A DNA stretch of 64,000 nucleotides from positions 1 through 64,000 of the forward strand of contig JAUHYW010000046.1 of NCBI GenBank assembly GCA_030426085.1, written 5' to 3'. The stretch comes from a bacterium (GTDB lineage: Bacteria; Myxococcota_A; Bradymonadia; UBA7976; UBA1532). A program made the translations under genes and the position numbers. Positions 1-9,993 of this stretch are shown here, one piece after another. A model generated the notes under the pieces. It saw only the letters and a list, made by a program, of their open reading frames with translations, searched no databases and was not told the DNA's origin. Every line of letters begins with the position of its first letter. Positions within the stretch are counted from its first letter, which is position 1.

Positions 1-79
1 GACTGGTCGTCGAGCGTCTCCGACTTCGCGAGCAGCGCCGTGAACCGGTCGACGTCGATGCGGCCGGCCGCGAACGGCC
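1..79 (-). CDS. possible partial gene running off the left edge
   Basis: Read on the minus strand, these bases encode a plausible peptide (central part GRIDVDRFTALLAKSETLDD) in which all 26 codons end in G or C, as in the real genes here. The plus-strand frame over the same bases has only about 70% G/C third positions. No ATG, GTG or TTG start is visible in this minus frame just to the right, and third positions become random between about 80 and 140, so the 5' end is unresolved. The family is not recognised. The right end given is where coding character fades, not a start codon. Confidence 0.3.
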
Positions 80-104
80 CGGCACCTCGGTAGTCGCGGC
101 TTGT

Positions 105-2540
105 ATGAGAGCGCGCCGGGGGTGTCCAGGGCGGAACGCACCGAGCGCGCGGCGGGCCGACGTCGCGCTGCGGGCCCGCACCGCGCTGACCGATCCCGCG
201 CTGACCCCCGCGGTGGCCGACGGGCTGCACGGGGTGCTGGTCGACGAGCTGGTGCTGGCCCGGGCCGATCTGAGCCGGGCGCTGGACGCGGTCGGCGCGG
301 CGGTCGACGCGCCCGAGGTGCCGTCGTCGGTCGACCTCGACGCCGCGGCCTACCGGGCGATGCCCTTCGAGCGGGACGCGGTCATCCGCACCCTGGCGGC
401 GGCGACCACCGAGCGGGCGAGCCACGTCGTCGAGATCACCGCCGATCGCGAGGCGGCGGTGCCGGCCATCGCCGACGAGGTGCACACGCTCAACGACCTG
501 CGGCTGGCGCTGCTGAGCCACCTCAGCCCCGAGTTGCACGAGGCGGTGCTCGGGCTGGGTCGGACGGGCCTGGAGCAGCTCGCCCGCGAGCTGGAGCACA
601 TGCGCCTGATGGCCCGGTGGTACGCCTACGACCGGCGGGGGGTCGCCGGCGCCGTCGGCGAGTGGTTCGTCGAGGTCCTGGGCCGCTCGTCGACCCGGTG
701 GCGGCTGCTCGAGCTGCTGGCCCTGGCTCTCATCGCGCTGCCGATCGTCGCCCGCCGCCGACGGCTCATCGACTGGCTCGACGCCCGGATCCGCGACTGG
801 GCCCTGGCCAGCGACACCGGCGACCGCGTGCGCCGGCTGTGGCGTCCCCTGCGGGCGCTGGCGATGCCGCTGCTGTTCTATGCGTTCGCCGGGCTGTTCT
901 TCGGCACGCTGGTCGAGCTGGTCCCCGCCCCCGAGACCGCGCTGCTCGACCGGGTGGTGCACGTCCTGGCGCTGTACTGGCTGGTCATCGCCGTCAGCCA
1001 CTACCTGCTGGTGCAGCTCGCCTCGCGCCCGGGGACCCCGGTGGACGAGGTCTTCAGCGCCCGCCTGCTGCGCACCGTGCGCATCGCCGGCCGCACCGCC
1101 GCGGTCATCGCGATCTTCCTGATCGTCGCCGAGACCGTGCTCGGCCGGGGCTACCTCTACACCCTCGTCCGCCAGTTCGCGTGGGTCGCCGCCTTCCCGG
1201 TCATCTGGTTCGCGCTGCGCCGGTGGCAGGTCGACATCTTCGACGCCTACCTCGAGATGCAGCCCGACGGCGCCGTCGCCCGGATCGCCCGCCGCTTCCG
1301 GACCCACGTCCTCGGCGCCTTCGTGGCCCTGCCCGTCGCCGGGTGGCTCGCCGCCCGCCGCATCGCCCAGATCAGCGCCCGGTGGGCCCTGCGGCTCGAG
1401 CAGGTGCGCCGGGCGCTGTCGTTCCTCTTCCTGCGCCGCCTCGAGAAGCAGGCCGCCGCCCCGCTCGAGGCCACCCGCCCGCTCTCGCCGACCGTCGTCG
1501 AGGTGCTCGACCGCCGCCCGCTGGACGACGCCATCCGGGTCGAGCGCTTCCCCCGGATGGACGAGGCGCTGGCCGATCTGGCCCGCTGGCGGGGCGGCGC
1601 GCCGGGCATCTCGTGGGCGGTCGTCGGCGAGCGGGGCGCGGGCAAGACCTGCTGGATCGAGACCCTCGCCGAGCGCCTGCCCGACCAGATCGTCGTGCTG
1701 CGCCTCGACCGCCCGGTGCCCACGGCCGAGGCCTTCTGCCGCTGGCTGGCCGACGGCCTGGGGCTCCAGCACTGCGCGGCGAGCGTCGACGGGCTGGTGG
1801 GCGCGCTCGAGAAGGGCGACCCCCGGCTCATCCTGCTCGACGACACCCAGCACTGCGCCCAACGGGCGCCGGGGCGCACCGGGGGCTTCGAAGCGCTGCT
1901 CGACATCGTGCGCCGGACCCACCGCACCGCGTGGGTGTGCACCTTCTCCCGCTACCTGTGGGCCTGGCTGATGTTCGCCGGCAAGCAGCAGGACATCTTC
2001 CGCCACGTCGCCCACCTCGATCGGTGGACCGAACTCGAAGTCGGCGCGCTCGTCGAGCGCCGGCTGGCGGCGGTGGGGCGGGCGGTGACGTTCGAAGATC
2101 TGATGGAGCGCCCCGACCGGGTCTTCGAGCGCGAAGAGGAGCTGGCCCGCACCCGGGAGCGCTACGTGCGCCTCCTTTGGGACTACGCCGAGGGCCTGCC
2201 GCTGCTGGTCCTGCACTTCTGGCAGCTCTCGCTGGTCGAGCCCGAGGCCGAGGGCGGCCCGCTGCGGGTGCGCCTCTTCGAAGTGCCCAAGCCCGACGAG
2301 CTGGAGGACCTGCGCGACCCGGCCCGCTTCGCGCTGCACGCCGTGGTGCTGCACGCCGGCCTCGACCCGGCCGACGCCCCGACGGTGCTCCAGCTCCCGG
2401 CCGAGCGCAGCCTGGCCACCCTCGAGCAGCTCCGGGCGCTGGGCTGCCTCGAGAAGCGGGGCGGGCGCTACGTGGTCCCGATCCACTGGCACCGCGCGGT
2501 CGTACGCTTCCTGCGCCGCAAGCACCTGCTCGCTCAGTGA
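105..2540 (+). CDS. membrane-anchored P-loop NTPase, partner of the MscS channel
   Basis: An 811-residue protein with three parts. Residues 1-195 are charged and helical. Residues about 200-416 contain five or six hydrophobic segments (near 200-216, 254-273, 287-306, 334-347, 358-371, 402-416). A soluble C-terminal NTPase follows, with Walker A GERGAGKT at 508-515 and a Walker B-like LILLDD at 575-580. The NTPase resembles AAA/STAND-type domains, but I cannot name a family. The ATG at 105 has no clear ribosome site, the frame is open back to base 3, and coding-type third positions begin only near base 140, so the start is uncertain. The mscS-family gene begins 31 bp downstream on the same strand, so the two are probably co-transcribed. 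Inference: the multi-span segment plus ATPase may sense or gate the partner channel. Confidence 0.7.
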   Translation: MRARRGCPGRNAPSARRADVALRARTALTDPALTPAVADGLHGVLVDELVLARADLSRALDAVGAAVDAPEVPSSVDLDAAAYRAMPFERDAVIRTLAAATTERASHVVEITADREAAVPAIADEVHTLNDLRLALLSHLSPELHEAVLGLGRTGLEQLARELEHMRLMARWYAYDRRGVAGAVGEWFVEVLGRSSTRWRLLELLALALIALPIVARRRRLIDWLDARIRDWALASDTGDRVRRLWRPLRALAMPLLFYAFAGLFFGTLVELVPAPETALLDRVVHVLALYWLVIAVSHYLLVQLASRPGTPVDEVFSARLLRTVRIAGRTAAVIAIFLIVAETVLGRGYLYTLVRQFAWVAAFPVIWFALRRWQVDIFDAYLEMQPDGAVARIARRFRTHVLGAFVALPVAGWLAARRIAQISARWALRLEQVRRALSFLFLRRLEKQAAAPLEATRPLSPTVVEVLDRRPLDDAIRVERFPRMDEALADLARWRGGAPGISWAVVGERGAGKTCWIETLAERLPDQIVVLRLDRPVPTAEAFCRWLADGLGLQHCAASVDGLVGALEKGDPRLILLDDTQHCAQRAPGRTGGFEALLDIVRRTHRTAWVCTFSRYLWAWLMFAGKQQDIFRHVAHLDRWTELEVGALVERRLAAVGRAVTFEDLMERPDRVFEREEELARTRERYVRLLWDYAEGLPLLVLHFWQLSLVEPEAEGGPLRVRLFEVPKPDELEDLRDPARFALHAVVLHAGLDPADAPTVLQLPAERSLATLEQLRALGCLEKRGGRYVVPIHWHRAVVRFLRRKHLLAQ

Positions 2541-2571
2541 GGGGCCGCCCCCCCATGAGCCGGAGGACCCC

Positions 2572-3414
<843 letters not shown>

Positions 3415-3430
3415 GCGCCCCGCCCGGGCG

Positions 3431-4717
3431 TCACCGGCGCAGGCCCCCGCAGCGGGCCGAGCCGGGCTCGGTGCTGACCGCGTGCAGCAGCCGCCCGCCC
3501 GCGCTCCAGCCGTAGTCCCAGCGCAGGTCGACCTCGCCGTCCACGTCGCGGTCGCGCTGGCTGTACACCTCGCGGCCGTCGACGTCGTAGACGTGCCGCC
3601 GCTGCCAGTCGACCTCGCCGTCGGCCTTGCCGTCCTCCTGCTTGAGCACCCGCTGGCCGTCGTCCCGGCGCCAGATGGTCGTGATGTGATCGACCGCGCC
3701 GTCCCCGTCCTCGTCGATGCGGGTGATGTGGGCCCGATCCTCGACGGCGTAGGTCGTGACCCGCTCCGACTCGACCCCCTCGGCGCTGATGAGGCGCAGG
3801 GTCTCGCCGACCAGGATCTGCGAGACGTCGTCGGCGTCGTAGGTCAGCGTGCGATCGGAGTAGACCTGCCCCCCGGTCGACTTCACCTCGCGGATCAGGC
3901 TGCCGTAGTCATCGGTGATGTTCTCGGTGCGGTGGTCGATGACCCCGTCGGCGTCGTAGTCGTCGAGCACGATCGCGCCGAAGTTCACCCGGGGATCGGC
4001 TCGATTCCACTCGCGGATCTGCTCGGGGGCGCCGTCGCCGTCCAGATCCCACTCGGTGCGCAGGGGCTCGCCGTACGCGTCGAAGGTGCGGGTCTCGATG
4101 ACATCGAAGGGATCGAAGAGCGGGTCGATGTCCTCGCCGGCCTCGATGCGCCGCACGAGGGCCATGATCATCGCGTCGCCGTCGATCAGCGGGTCGTGCA
4201 CCGCCTCGCGCACGAACGGATCCCACTTGCGCTCGGTGATGGGATCGAAGGGCTCGAGCAGCAGCACCGCGCCGCTGTAGCGGATGACCTCCCGGGTCTC
4301 GCCCCGCTCGACGATCTCGGCGGTGGAGCGCATCGACGGCTCGCTGGCGTCGACCACCCGCCGCACGATCCGGCCGTCGGGGTCGCGCTCGAGGGTCACG
4401 TCGACATAGCCCCCCTCCCAGTCGGCCTGGGCCCGCACGATGCGCCCGGCGTCGTCGTAGGTGCGCTCTTCGATGCGGTCGGGCATGCGCTCGTCGGTGT
4501 GGCGGGCGGCGCGGGTGCGCAGGCCGCGGGCGTCGTAGGTGTAGCGCCAGCGGGTGACCCGGCCGCATTCGGCGGGGGGCAGGGGCAGGTCGTCGGGGGC
4601 GACGGTGACCGCCAGCGGGTCGAAGTCGGGGGACCACGGCTGGCGGGGCGGGGTATCGAGCCCGTCGCAGGCGGCGAGCGGGGCGAGCAGGGTGGCGAGG
4701 GCGAGCGTGCGATACAT
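3431..4717 (-). CDS. lipoprotein with RHS-like Asp-rich repeats
   Basis: A 428-residue lipoprotein precursor: a short signal peptide ends in lipobox LAAC, giving a lipidated Cys at residue 17. The mature part is built of repeats mixing RHS/YD-like strands (YDxxGR, TYDADD) with calcium-loop-like runs such as DLDGDGAPE, DADGVID and DEDGDGAVD. Such DxDxDG loops commonly bind Ca2+ in secreted proteins; here this is inferred. No enzymatic domain was recognised, and full RHS toxins are far longer, so a surface or periplasmic structural or binding role is more likely. GGAG sits upstream of the ATG at 4717. The gene is divergent from the clp-like operon, with a 261-bp intergenic region between them. 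Confidence 0.75.
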   Translation of the reverse strand: MYRTLALATLLAPLAACDGLDTPPRQPWSPDFDPLAVTVAPDDLPLPPAECGRVTRWRYTYDARGLRTRAARHTDERMPDRIEERTYDDAGRIVRAQADWEGGYVDVTLERDPDGRIVRRVVDASEPSMRSTAEIVERGETREVIRYSGAVLLLEPFDPITERKWDPFVREAVHDPLIDGDAMIMALVRRIEAGEDIDPLFDPFDVIETRTFDAYGEPLRTEWDLDGDGAPEQIREWNRADPRVNFGAIVLDDYDADGVIDHRTENITDDYGSLIREVKSTGGQVYSDRTLTYDADDVSQILVGETLRLISAEGVESERVTTYAVEDRAHITRIDEDGDGAVDHITTIWRRDDGQRVLKQEDGKADGEVDWQRRHVYDVDGREVYSQRDRDVDGEVDLRWDYGWSAGGRLLHAVSTEPGSARCGGLRR

Positions 4718-4863
4718 GGGACACTCCGGCCGGGGTTCGACGCGCGGGCTGCTTTACAAGCGGTGTGCCAGCCCCCGCGGCGCCCGCCGCGCCCCGCCCC
4801 GCGCGGCCCGTGAGGGGCCGCCGTGGAGCACTCGACCCCCGGATCGCGACGCCCGAGGCGCCC

Positions 4864-4885
4864 GGTGGAGCACCATCGCTCCACC
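4864..4885. promoter_or_regulatory. perfect 8-bp inverted repeat, candidate operator
   Basis: GGTGGAGC at 4864-4871 and GCTCCACC at 4878-4885 are perfect reverse complements around a 6-bp spacer. A further half site GTGGAGCA lies at 4822-4829, 43 bp (about four helical turns) before the matching half site. The repeat is about 30 bp upstream of the proposed -35 of the clp-like operon, where a repressor or activator dimer could bind. It has no T-run, so it is not an obvious terminator. Confidence 0.4.
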
Positions 4886-4914
4886 TCGCCGGCACGCCCC
4901 CGTTCACGCCCCCG

Positions 4915-4943
4915 TTCGAATCGGCGCGGCCTCGGGGTAGGCT
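4915..4943 (+). promoter_or_regulatory. candidate sigma-70 promoter of the clp-like operon
   Basis: A -35-like TTCGAA at 4915-4920, a 17-bp spacer and a -10-like TAGGCT at 4938-4943 lie 36 bp upstream of the ATG at 4979. The -35 matches consensus at only 3 of 6 positions. Support comes from several other genes here with a TAnnCT hexamer about 27-35 bp before their start codons. Confidence 0.35.
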
Positions 4944-4978
4944 GCCCCGCCACCCCTTCGAGGACGGGAGGTCGCGCC

Positions 4979-7900
4979 ATGCGGTTCGACGTGCGGCTGT
5001 TCGTGCGCGAGCACCACCACGGCTACTTCTCGATCGAGGTGCTCGGCGAGTCCGGCCTGCGGCTGTACACCGACGACCTCGACCGGGCCCGGGAGGAGCT
5101 GTCGCTGGTGCTCGGCGACCGCTTCGAGCGCATGCACCCCCGCCTGCTGGGGCCCTACGCCGCCGCCGACAGCCTCGAGCACCGCATGGTCGAGGTGCCC
5201 GACGCGCTGGTGGTCGACGGGCCCGACGGCCCTACGCCCCGCCCGGGGGCGGTGAGCGTGCTGCTCGCCACCGACAAGCGCTGGCTGCGGCTGCATGTGC
5301 CCCGGTGGGATCTGCGGGCTTGGATCGACCGCAAGCGCGACCCCGAGGAGGCCGCCCGCGCGCTGCTGGGGGCCCACGTCGAGAAGGTCGCCGAGCCGAC
5401 CCGCCTCGAGCGGCGCTGCGAGGCCCGCGAGTGGCTGGAGACGCTGTCGATCGAGGCCGATCCCCCCACCCCGCTCGACTTCACCGGGGCCCGCAGCGCG
5501 CTCGATCTGCTGCCCGAGCCCCGCCCCGAGAAGCAGACGCCCGACAAAGAGCGCGATCCGGACGACGAGGACGAGGACGAGGACGACGAAGAAGGCGAGG
5601 ACGGCGACACCCGCCGCCGCCGCCGGGGCCCGAAGCGCCCGCCGACGCCGACCCTGGACGACATCGGGGTGAAGCTGCACCGCCAGGCGGCCGACGGCGA
5701 GCTGGAGCGGGCCCACGGTCGGGCGAAGGCGGTCGAGGAGCTGGCGGCCCTGCTCGCCGCGCCGGGGGCGGCGGTGGCGGTCATCGGCGAGCGGGGGGTG
5801 GGAAAGACGACGGTGCTCAACGAGCTGGTGCACCGCCTGCGCCGCCGCGACCTGCCGAAGAAGCAGCGGCGCCGGGTGTACTTCGTCGACGCCAGCCGGC
5901 TCATCGCCGGCGAAGGCTTCTTCGGCGACTGGCAGCGGCAGTGCCTCAACGTGGTGCAGGAGTGCATCGAGGCCGAGGTCGTCTGGTACATCGGCGGGCT
6001 GCACGCGCTGCTCGACGCGGGCAAGTCGGCCCAGTCGGAGCAGAACGTGGCGCAGCTCTTGCGGCCGTATCTGAGCGGGCGCCGGCTGCGGGTCGTCGCC
6101 GAGGCCAGCGTCGCCGAGTGGACCCGGGTCGAGCTGCGCGACGCCGGCTTCGCCCGCCTCTTCGCCCCGTATCGCATCGAGGAGCCCGATCGGGCCGGCC
6201 TGCGGGGCATCCTCGACGCGGTGGCCGACGAGCTCGTCGACGAGACGGGCATCCCCATCCCCGCCGAGGGCCGGCAGGCGATCGAGGATCTGACGACCCG
6301 CTTCCGGGGTGAGGGCAGCCGGCTGGGGCAGGCGGTGCACCTGCTGCGGCGCCTGGTCGACGACGCGGTGCTGGCCTACGAGCGGGCCCTGGACGCGGCC
6401 CCCGAGGGGCAGGCCCCGGCGCCGACGCCGCTCGACCGGGCGGCGGTGGTCGAGCACTTCTGCGCCGAGACCGGGCTGCCATCGTTTCTGGTGCGCGATG
6501 ATCTGCCGCTCGATCCGGAGGCGGTGCGGGGGCACTTCCGGGCCCGCATCATCGGTCAGGTCGAGGCCGTCGACCGCATGACCGATCTGGTGGCGCTGAT
6601 GAAGGCCGGCCTGTCGGACGTCGACCGCCCGATGGGCTCCTTCCTGTTCGTGGGCCCGACCGGGGTGGGCAAGACCGAGATGAGCAAGGCGCTCGCGGAG
6701 TTCCTCTTCGGCCGCCGCGATCGGCTGGTGCGCTTCGACATGAGCGAGTTCAACCGCCCCGACAGCGTGCACCGCTTCATCGGCGATCGGGGCGAGGAGG
6801 GGCAGCTCATCGCCCACATCCGGCGGCAGCCGTTCTGCGTGCTGCTGCTCGACGAGATCGAGAAGGCCCACCCGGCGGTGTTCGACGTGCTGTTGCAGGT
6901 GCTCGGCGAGGCCCGGCTGACCGATCAGGCGGGGCGCACGGCCGACTTCCGCAACGCGGTGGTGCTGCTGACGAGCAACCTGGGGGTCGACACGTTCAGG
7001 CGGGGGGCCGGCTTCGGCGCGCCGAGCGCCCGCGACTTCCGAGAGCACTTCCTGGCCGAGGCCGAGCGCTTCTTCCGCCCGGAGTTCTTCAACCGCATCG
7101 ATCACATCGTGCCGTTCATGCCCCTCGAGGCGGACGCCATCGACGCCATCACCGGGCGCGAGACGGCGAAGTTCCTCGTCCGGGAGGGCATCACCCAGCG
7201 CGATCTGCACGTCGAGCTGGCCGACGGGGTGCACGGCTGGCTCGCGGCCCGGGGGGTCGATCCGCGCTACGGGGCCCGGCCGCTCAAGCGGTTGATCGAG
7301 CGCCGGCTGGCGGCGCCCCTGGCCCGGCACCTGGGCGGGCGGCAGCTCGGGCCGGGCTACGGGGTGCGGGTCGCGCCGCCGGCGGCGGGCGAGACCGACG
7401 ACCTGGGCTTCGAGGCCATCGAGCACCGCGGCGTGCGGGGGCGGGCGGCGGCCCGCAGCGACGTGCGGGCGTTCATCGTCGAGGTGGCCGGGGTGCGGTG
7501 GCAGGTGCAGCAGTGGCTGGGCGCGGCGCCCTATCGCGAGATGGTGCACGCGGTGCGCCTGCTCGACCGCCTGTCGCAGGATCGGCTCTTCTGGGCCGAT
7601 CGGGCCCGCGCCGAGCGGCGCATGCGGCGCAGCCAGCGCGATCGGGATCTCATCGAGGCGTTCACCGGCATCCGCGATCAGCTCGCCGGGGTCGAGGATC
7701 TGGCCTACGAGGCGCTCCGGGCCCGCAGCGCCGAGTCGCTGCCGATGCTGCGCGCCGAGTACGGCGACGGGGTCGACGCGCTCGACGAGGCCGAGCTGAC
7801 GCTGATGGGGCGCAGCTTCGACGACCCCGACGCGGCGGTGATGTACCTGCGGGGCGGGGGCGACGCCACGGCGTGGCTGCGGCGGGTGGTCGAGATCTAC

Positions 7901-8542
7901 GTCGAGCTGGCCGACGCGCGGGGCTGGCGCATCACCGGGCGGGTGGCCCATCGGACCGAGGCCGGGCTCAAGGCGGATCGGCGCAAGGCGATCCAGGACG
8001 CCGAGGAGAGCGGGCGCAAGCGGCGGCGGCGGGAGAAGTCGACCGATGATCCGCTGCACTGGACGTGGCACAAGGCGCACGACTTCCACCCGGCGGGCGA
8101 CGACGCCCCGCCCGATCCGGCGGCCCGGGAGACCGCCCGGCGCAAGGCGCGGGGCGCGTTCGTGCAGCGGGTGCTCGACGGCAGGCCGGAGGCGGTGCGC
8201 TGCCTCGTCTTCCGGGGGCCGGATGTCGCCGCCCTGCTCGGCCGGGAGGACGGCGTGCATCAGTGGCGCACGCCCGACGGCTCGCCCGAGGTGCGCATCC
8301 AGGTGCAGCCCGGGCAGGCGCACACGGTGAACCCGGCGGTGGTGCTGCCCCGGTTCACCGACGACCGGCGGCGGGTGCTCGACGATCGACGGCGCACGCT
8401 GACCGATGAGCCCCTGGCGCTGGTGATGGCGGTCGAGCCCCGGCTGCACCGGCTCTACGGCCGCTGCCTGCGGGCCTCGCTGTACGACGCGGTCTTCGGC
8501 GCGGGCGCGTGGCGCCTCTTCGAGCGCAAGGGGCAGGCATGA
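4979..8542 (+). CDS. divergent Clp-type double-AAA+ ATPase, paralogue 1, with RF2-like C-terminal region
   Basis: A 1187-residue cytoplasmic protein; the ATG at 4979 has GGGAG eight bases upstream. Residues 1-190 are a non-Clp N-domain, followed by an acidic linker (about 195-211). NBD1 has Walker A GERGVGKT (270-277) and pore segment GEGFFGDW (311-318), but the usual Walker B Asp-Glu is Gly-Gly (339-340). NBD2 has Walker A GPTGVGKT (559-566), intact Walker B Asp625-Glu626, and GARPLKR near 765. There is no ClpB M-domain, and the NBD2 pore loop (GYVGY in Clp proteins) is missing: GDRGEEGQL at 602-610. A ClpP-loop-like AGF is at 677-679. The 390-residue C-terminal extension resembles RF2: a helical part, then RGGGDATAWL (958-967) and EDGVHQW (1090-1096), but no GGQ domain. 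It is translationally coupled (ATGA) to the next gene. Inference: a remodelling ATPase working with its two paralogues. Confidence 0.85.
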   Translation: MRFDVRLFVREHHHGYFSIEVLGESGLRLYTDDLDRAREELSLVLGDRFERMHPRLLGPYAAADSLEHRMVEVPDALVVDGPDGPTPRPGAVSVLLATDKRWLRLHVPRWDLRAWIDRKRDPEEAARALLGAHVEKVAEPTRLERRCEAREWLETLSIEADPPTPLDFTGARSALDLLPEPRPEKQTPDKERDPDDEDEDEDDEEGEDGDTRRRRRGPKRPPTPTLDDIGVKLHRQAADGELERAHGRAKAVEELAALLAAPGAAVAVIGERGVGKTTVLNELVHRLRRRDLPKKQRRRVYFVDASRLIAGEGFFGDWQRQCLNVVQECIEAEVVWYIGGLHALLDAGKSAQSEQNVAQLLRPYLSGRRLRVVAEASVAEWTRVELRDAGFARLFAPYRIEEPDRAGLRGILDAVADELVDETGIPIPAEGRQAIEDLTTRFRGEGSRLGQAVHLLRRLVDDAVLAYERALDAAPEGQAPAPTPLDRAAVVEHFCAETGLPSFLVRDDLPLDPEAVRGHFRARIIGQVEAVDRMTDLVALMKAGLSDVDRPMGSFLFVGPTGVGKTEMSKALAEFLFGRRDRLVRFDMSEFNRPDSVHRFIGDRGEEGQLIAHIRRQPFCVLLLDEIEKAHPAVFDVLLQVLGEARLTDQAGRTADFRNAVVLLTSNLGVDTFRRGAGFGAPSARDFREHFLAEAERFFRPEFFNRIDHIVPFMPLEADAIDAITGRETAKFLVREGITQRDLHVELADGVHGWLAARGVDPRYGARPLKRLIERRLAAPLARHLGGRQLGPGYGVRVAPPAAGETDDLGFEAIEHRGVRGRAAARSDVRAFIVEVAGVRWQVQQWLGAAPYREMVHAVRLLDRLSQDRLFWADRARAERRMRRSQRDRDLIEAFTGIRDQLAGVEDLAYEALRARSAESLPMLRAEYGDGVDALDEAELTLMGRSFDDPDAAVMYLRGGGDATAWLRRVVEIYVELADARGWRITGRVAHRTEAGLKADRRKAIQDAEESGRKRRRREKSTDDPLHWTWHKAHDFHPAGDDAPPDPAARETARRKARGAFVQRVLDGRPEAVRCLVFRGPDVAALLGREDGVHQWRTPDGSPEVRIQVQPGQAHTVNPAVVLPRFTDDRRRVLDDRRRTLTDEPLALVMAVEPRLHRLYGRCLRASLYDAVFGAGAWRLFERKGQA

Positions 8543-9963
8543 GACGCGCGACGCAGCGCGCCCTCCGCCGCAGCGCGGCCGTCATCGCGACCGGCCTCGC
8601 GGGGGCCGCCCTGCTGTGGCCCGCGGCCGCCGCGGCCGACGACCTGCACTACGCGGACTTCCGCTTCGGTCAGCGGGCGCTGGGCATGGGCGGGGCGGTC
8701 ATCGGCTTCGTCGCCGAGCCGGTCGCCGGCTATTACAACCCGGGCGGCCTGGCGTTCCTGGGGCGCACGACCTTCTCCGGATCGGTCAGCTACTTCGGCA
8801 CCGACCGGCGCACGGTGAAGCGGGGCGGCTACTTCGAAGGGCTCGACGCGGTCGTCGGGCGCCAGGACTCCGAGTCGAGCGGGCTGCTCACCCTGCCGTC
8901 GAGCTCGGCGCTGATGAAGTCGCTGGCCGGCGGGCGCCACGTCATCGGATTCTCGACCTACCTGGTCTCCGACACCCGGGAGCGCTTCGCCGATCGCATC
9001 GACCGCGACGATCAGGCGCTCGGCTTCGACCTCGACCGCGCCGTCGACGACCGCACGACCTTCATGGGGCCGAGCTACGGCGTGCGGCTGGGCGAGGCGC
9101 TGGGCCTGGGGCTGTCGGTGTTCTACGCCCGCCGGCAGGCCCGCTCGACGAGCATCCTCGCCGCCCGCTTCGACACCGACGACGACCGGGCCTTCGACGG
9201 CCTGTGGCAGTTCACCGAGTCGTTCAACGCCACCGACGGCATGCTGCTCGCCCGGATAGGGGCCATGTGGCGCCCCGATCCGGCGTGGTCGCTGGGGCTG
9301 ACGGTGACCACCCCCGCGGTGTGGCTGCACGGCGAGGGCACCTACTCGATCCGGGTGATCGACACCGCCCCCGAGCTCTTCGACGAGGGCGACGGCCCCG
9401 GGCTGTACGAGGAGCGCTACGCCGACGAGGCCCGCAGCGGCTACCCGCTGCACGTCGGCCTGGGCGCGGCGTGGATCGGCGAGGATCTGACCGTGGCGCT
9501 CTCGGGCGACCTCTACCTGCCCGTCGCCTACAACCGGCTGGGCGCGGACGCGGCCGAGGGCGAGACGGTCGACGCGGTCAACCGGGTCGAGCGCGAGCTG
9601 ACGGTCAACGGCGCGCTGGGGGTCGAGTACCGCATCACCGAGGCGTTCCCGCTGCGGGCGGGGGTCTTCACCAACCACTCGACGGTGCCCGGCTACACGG
9701 CGAGCGATCGGGCCCGGCTGCCCGACGTCGACCTGTACGGCGCCTCGCTGAGCATCGGCTACGTCTCGGGCGGGGACGCCATCAACCTCGGCGGCGAGGT
9801 CCAGCTCGGCAGGGGCACGGCGACCCGCACGTTCGAGGAGACCGAGGTGCTCGACCGGGCGCAGCTCCGGGTGATGATCTTCTTGTCGGGGGCGGTGGCC
9901 TTCGCCAAGTCGACGGCCGGCAAGGTGATCCGGGAGGTGATGGATGAACCCGGGCAGCCCTGA
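8539..9963 (+). CDS. OmpP1/FadL-like outer-membrane beta-barrel protein
   Basis: A 474-residue exported protein. An Arg-rich N-terminus and hydrophobic helix end near PAAAAADD, a typical signal peptidase I site (about residue 33). The mature start has the FadL-family signature: GQRALGMGGAV, then YYNPGGLAF, followed by alternating beta-strand sequence with many acidic turns. FadL-type barrels carry hydrophobic compounds across the outer membrane. The ATG overlaps the stop of AAA+ paralogue 1 (ATGA) and the gene lies 30 bp before paralogue 2, so it belongs to the same operon. An outer-membrane protein coupled to cytoplasmic AAA+ proteins is unusual. Transport substrate unknown. Confidence 0.75.
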   Translation: MRRATQRALRRSAAVIATGLAGAALLWPAAAAADDLHYADFRFGQRALGMGGAVIGFVAEPVAGYYNPGGLAFLGRTTFSGSVSYFGTDRRTVKRGGYFEGLDAVVGRQDSESSGLLTLPSSSALMKSLAGGRHVIGFSTYLVSDTRERFADRIDRDDQALGFDLDRAVDDRTTFMGPSYGVRLGEALGLGLSVFYARRQARSTSILAARFDTDDDRAFDGLWQFTESFNATDGMLLARIGAMWRPDPAWSLGLTVTTPAVWLHGEGTYSIRVIDTAPELFDEGDGPGLYEERYADEARSGYPLHVGLGAAWIGEDLTVALSGDLYLPVAYNRLGADAAEGETVDAVNRVERELTVNGALGVEYRITEAFPLRAGVFTNHSTVPGYTASDRARLPDVDLYGASLSIGYVSGGDAINLGGEVQLGRGTATRTFEETEVLDRAQLRVMIFLSGAVAFAKSTAGKVIREVMDEPGQP

Positions 9964-9993
9964 TCATCGACCCGCTCGCAGGAGGAGCCCCGC

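Noticed and set aside
3415-3430. GC-rich palindrome between the MscS and lipoprotein genes as terminator
   Set aside because: CGCCCGGGCG has no loop-sized spacer and no T-run on either strand. No convincing intrinsic terminator was found in the window.
3431-4717. RHS-type toxin gene
   Set aside because: It is a 428-residue lipoprotein without an RHS core cage, without the conserved cleavage motif and without a toxin or immunity gene next to it.
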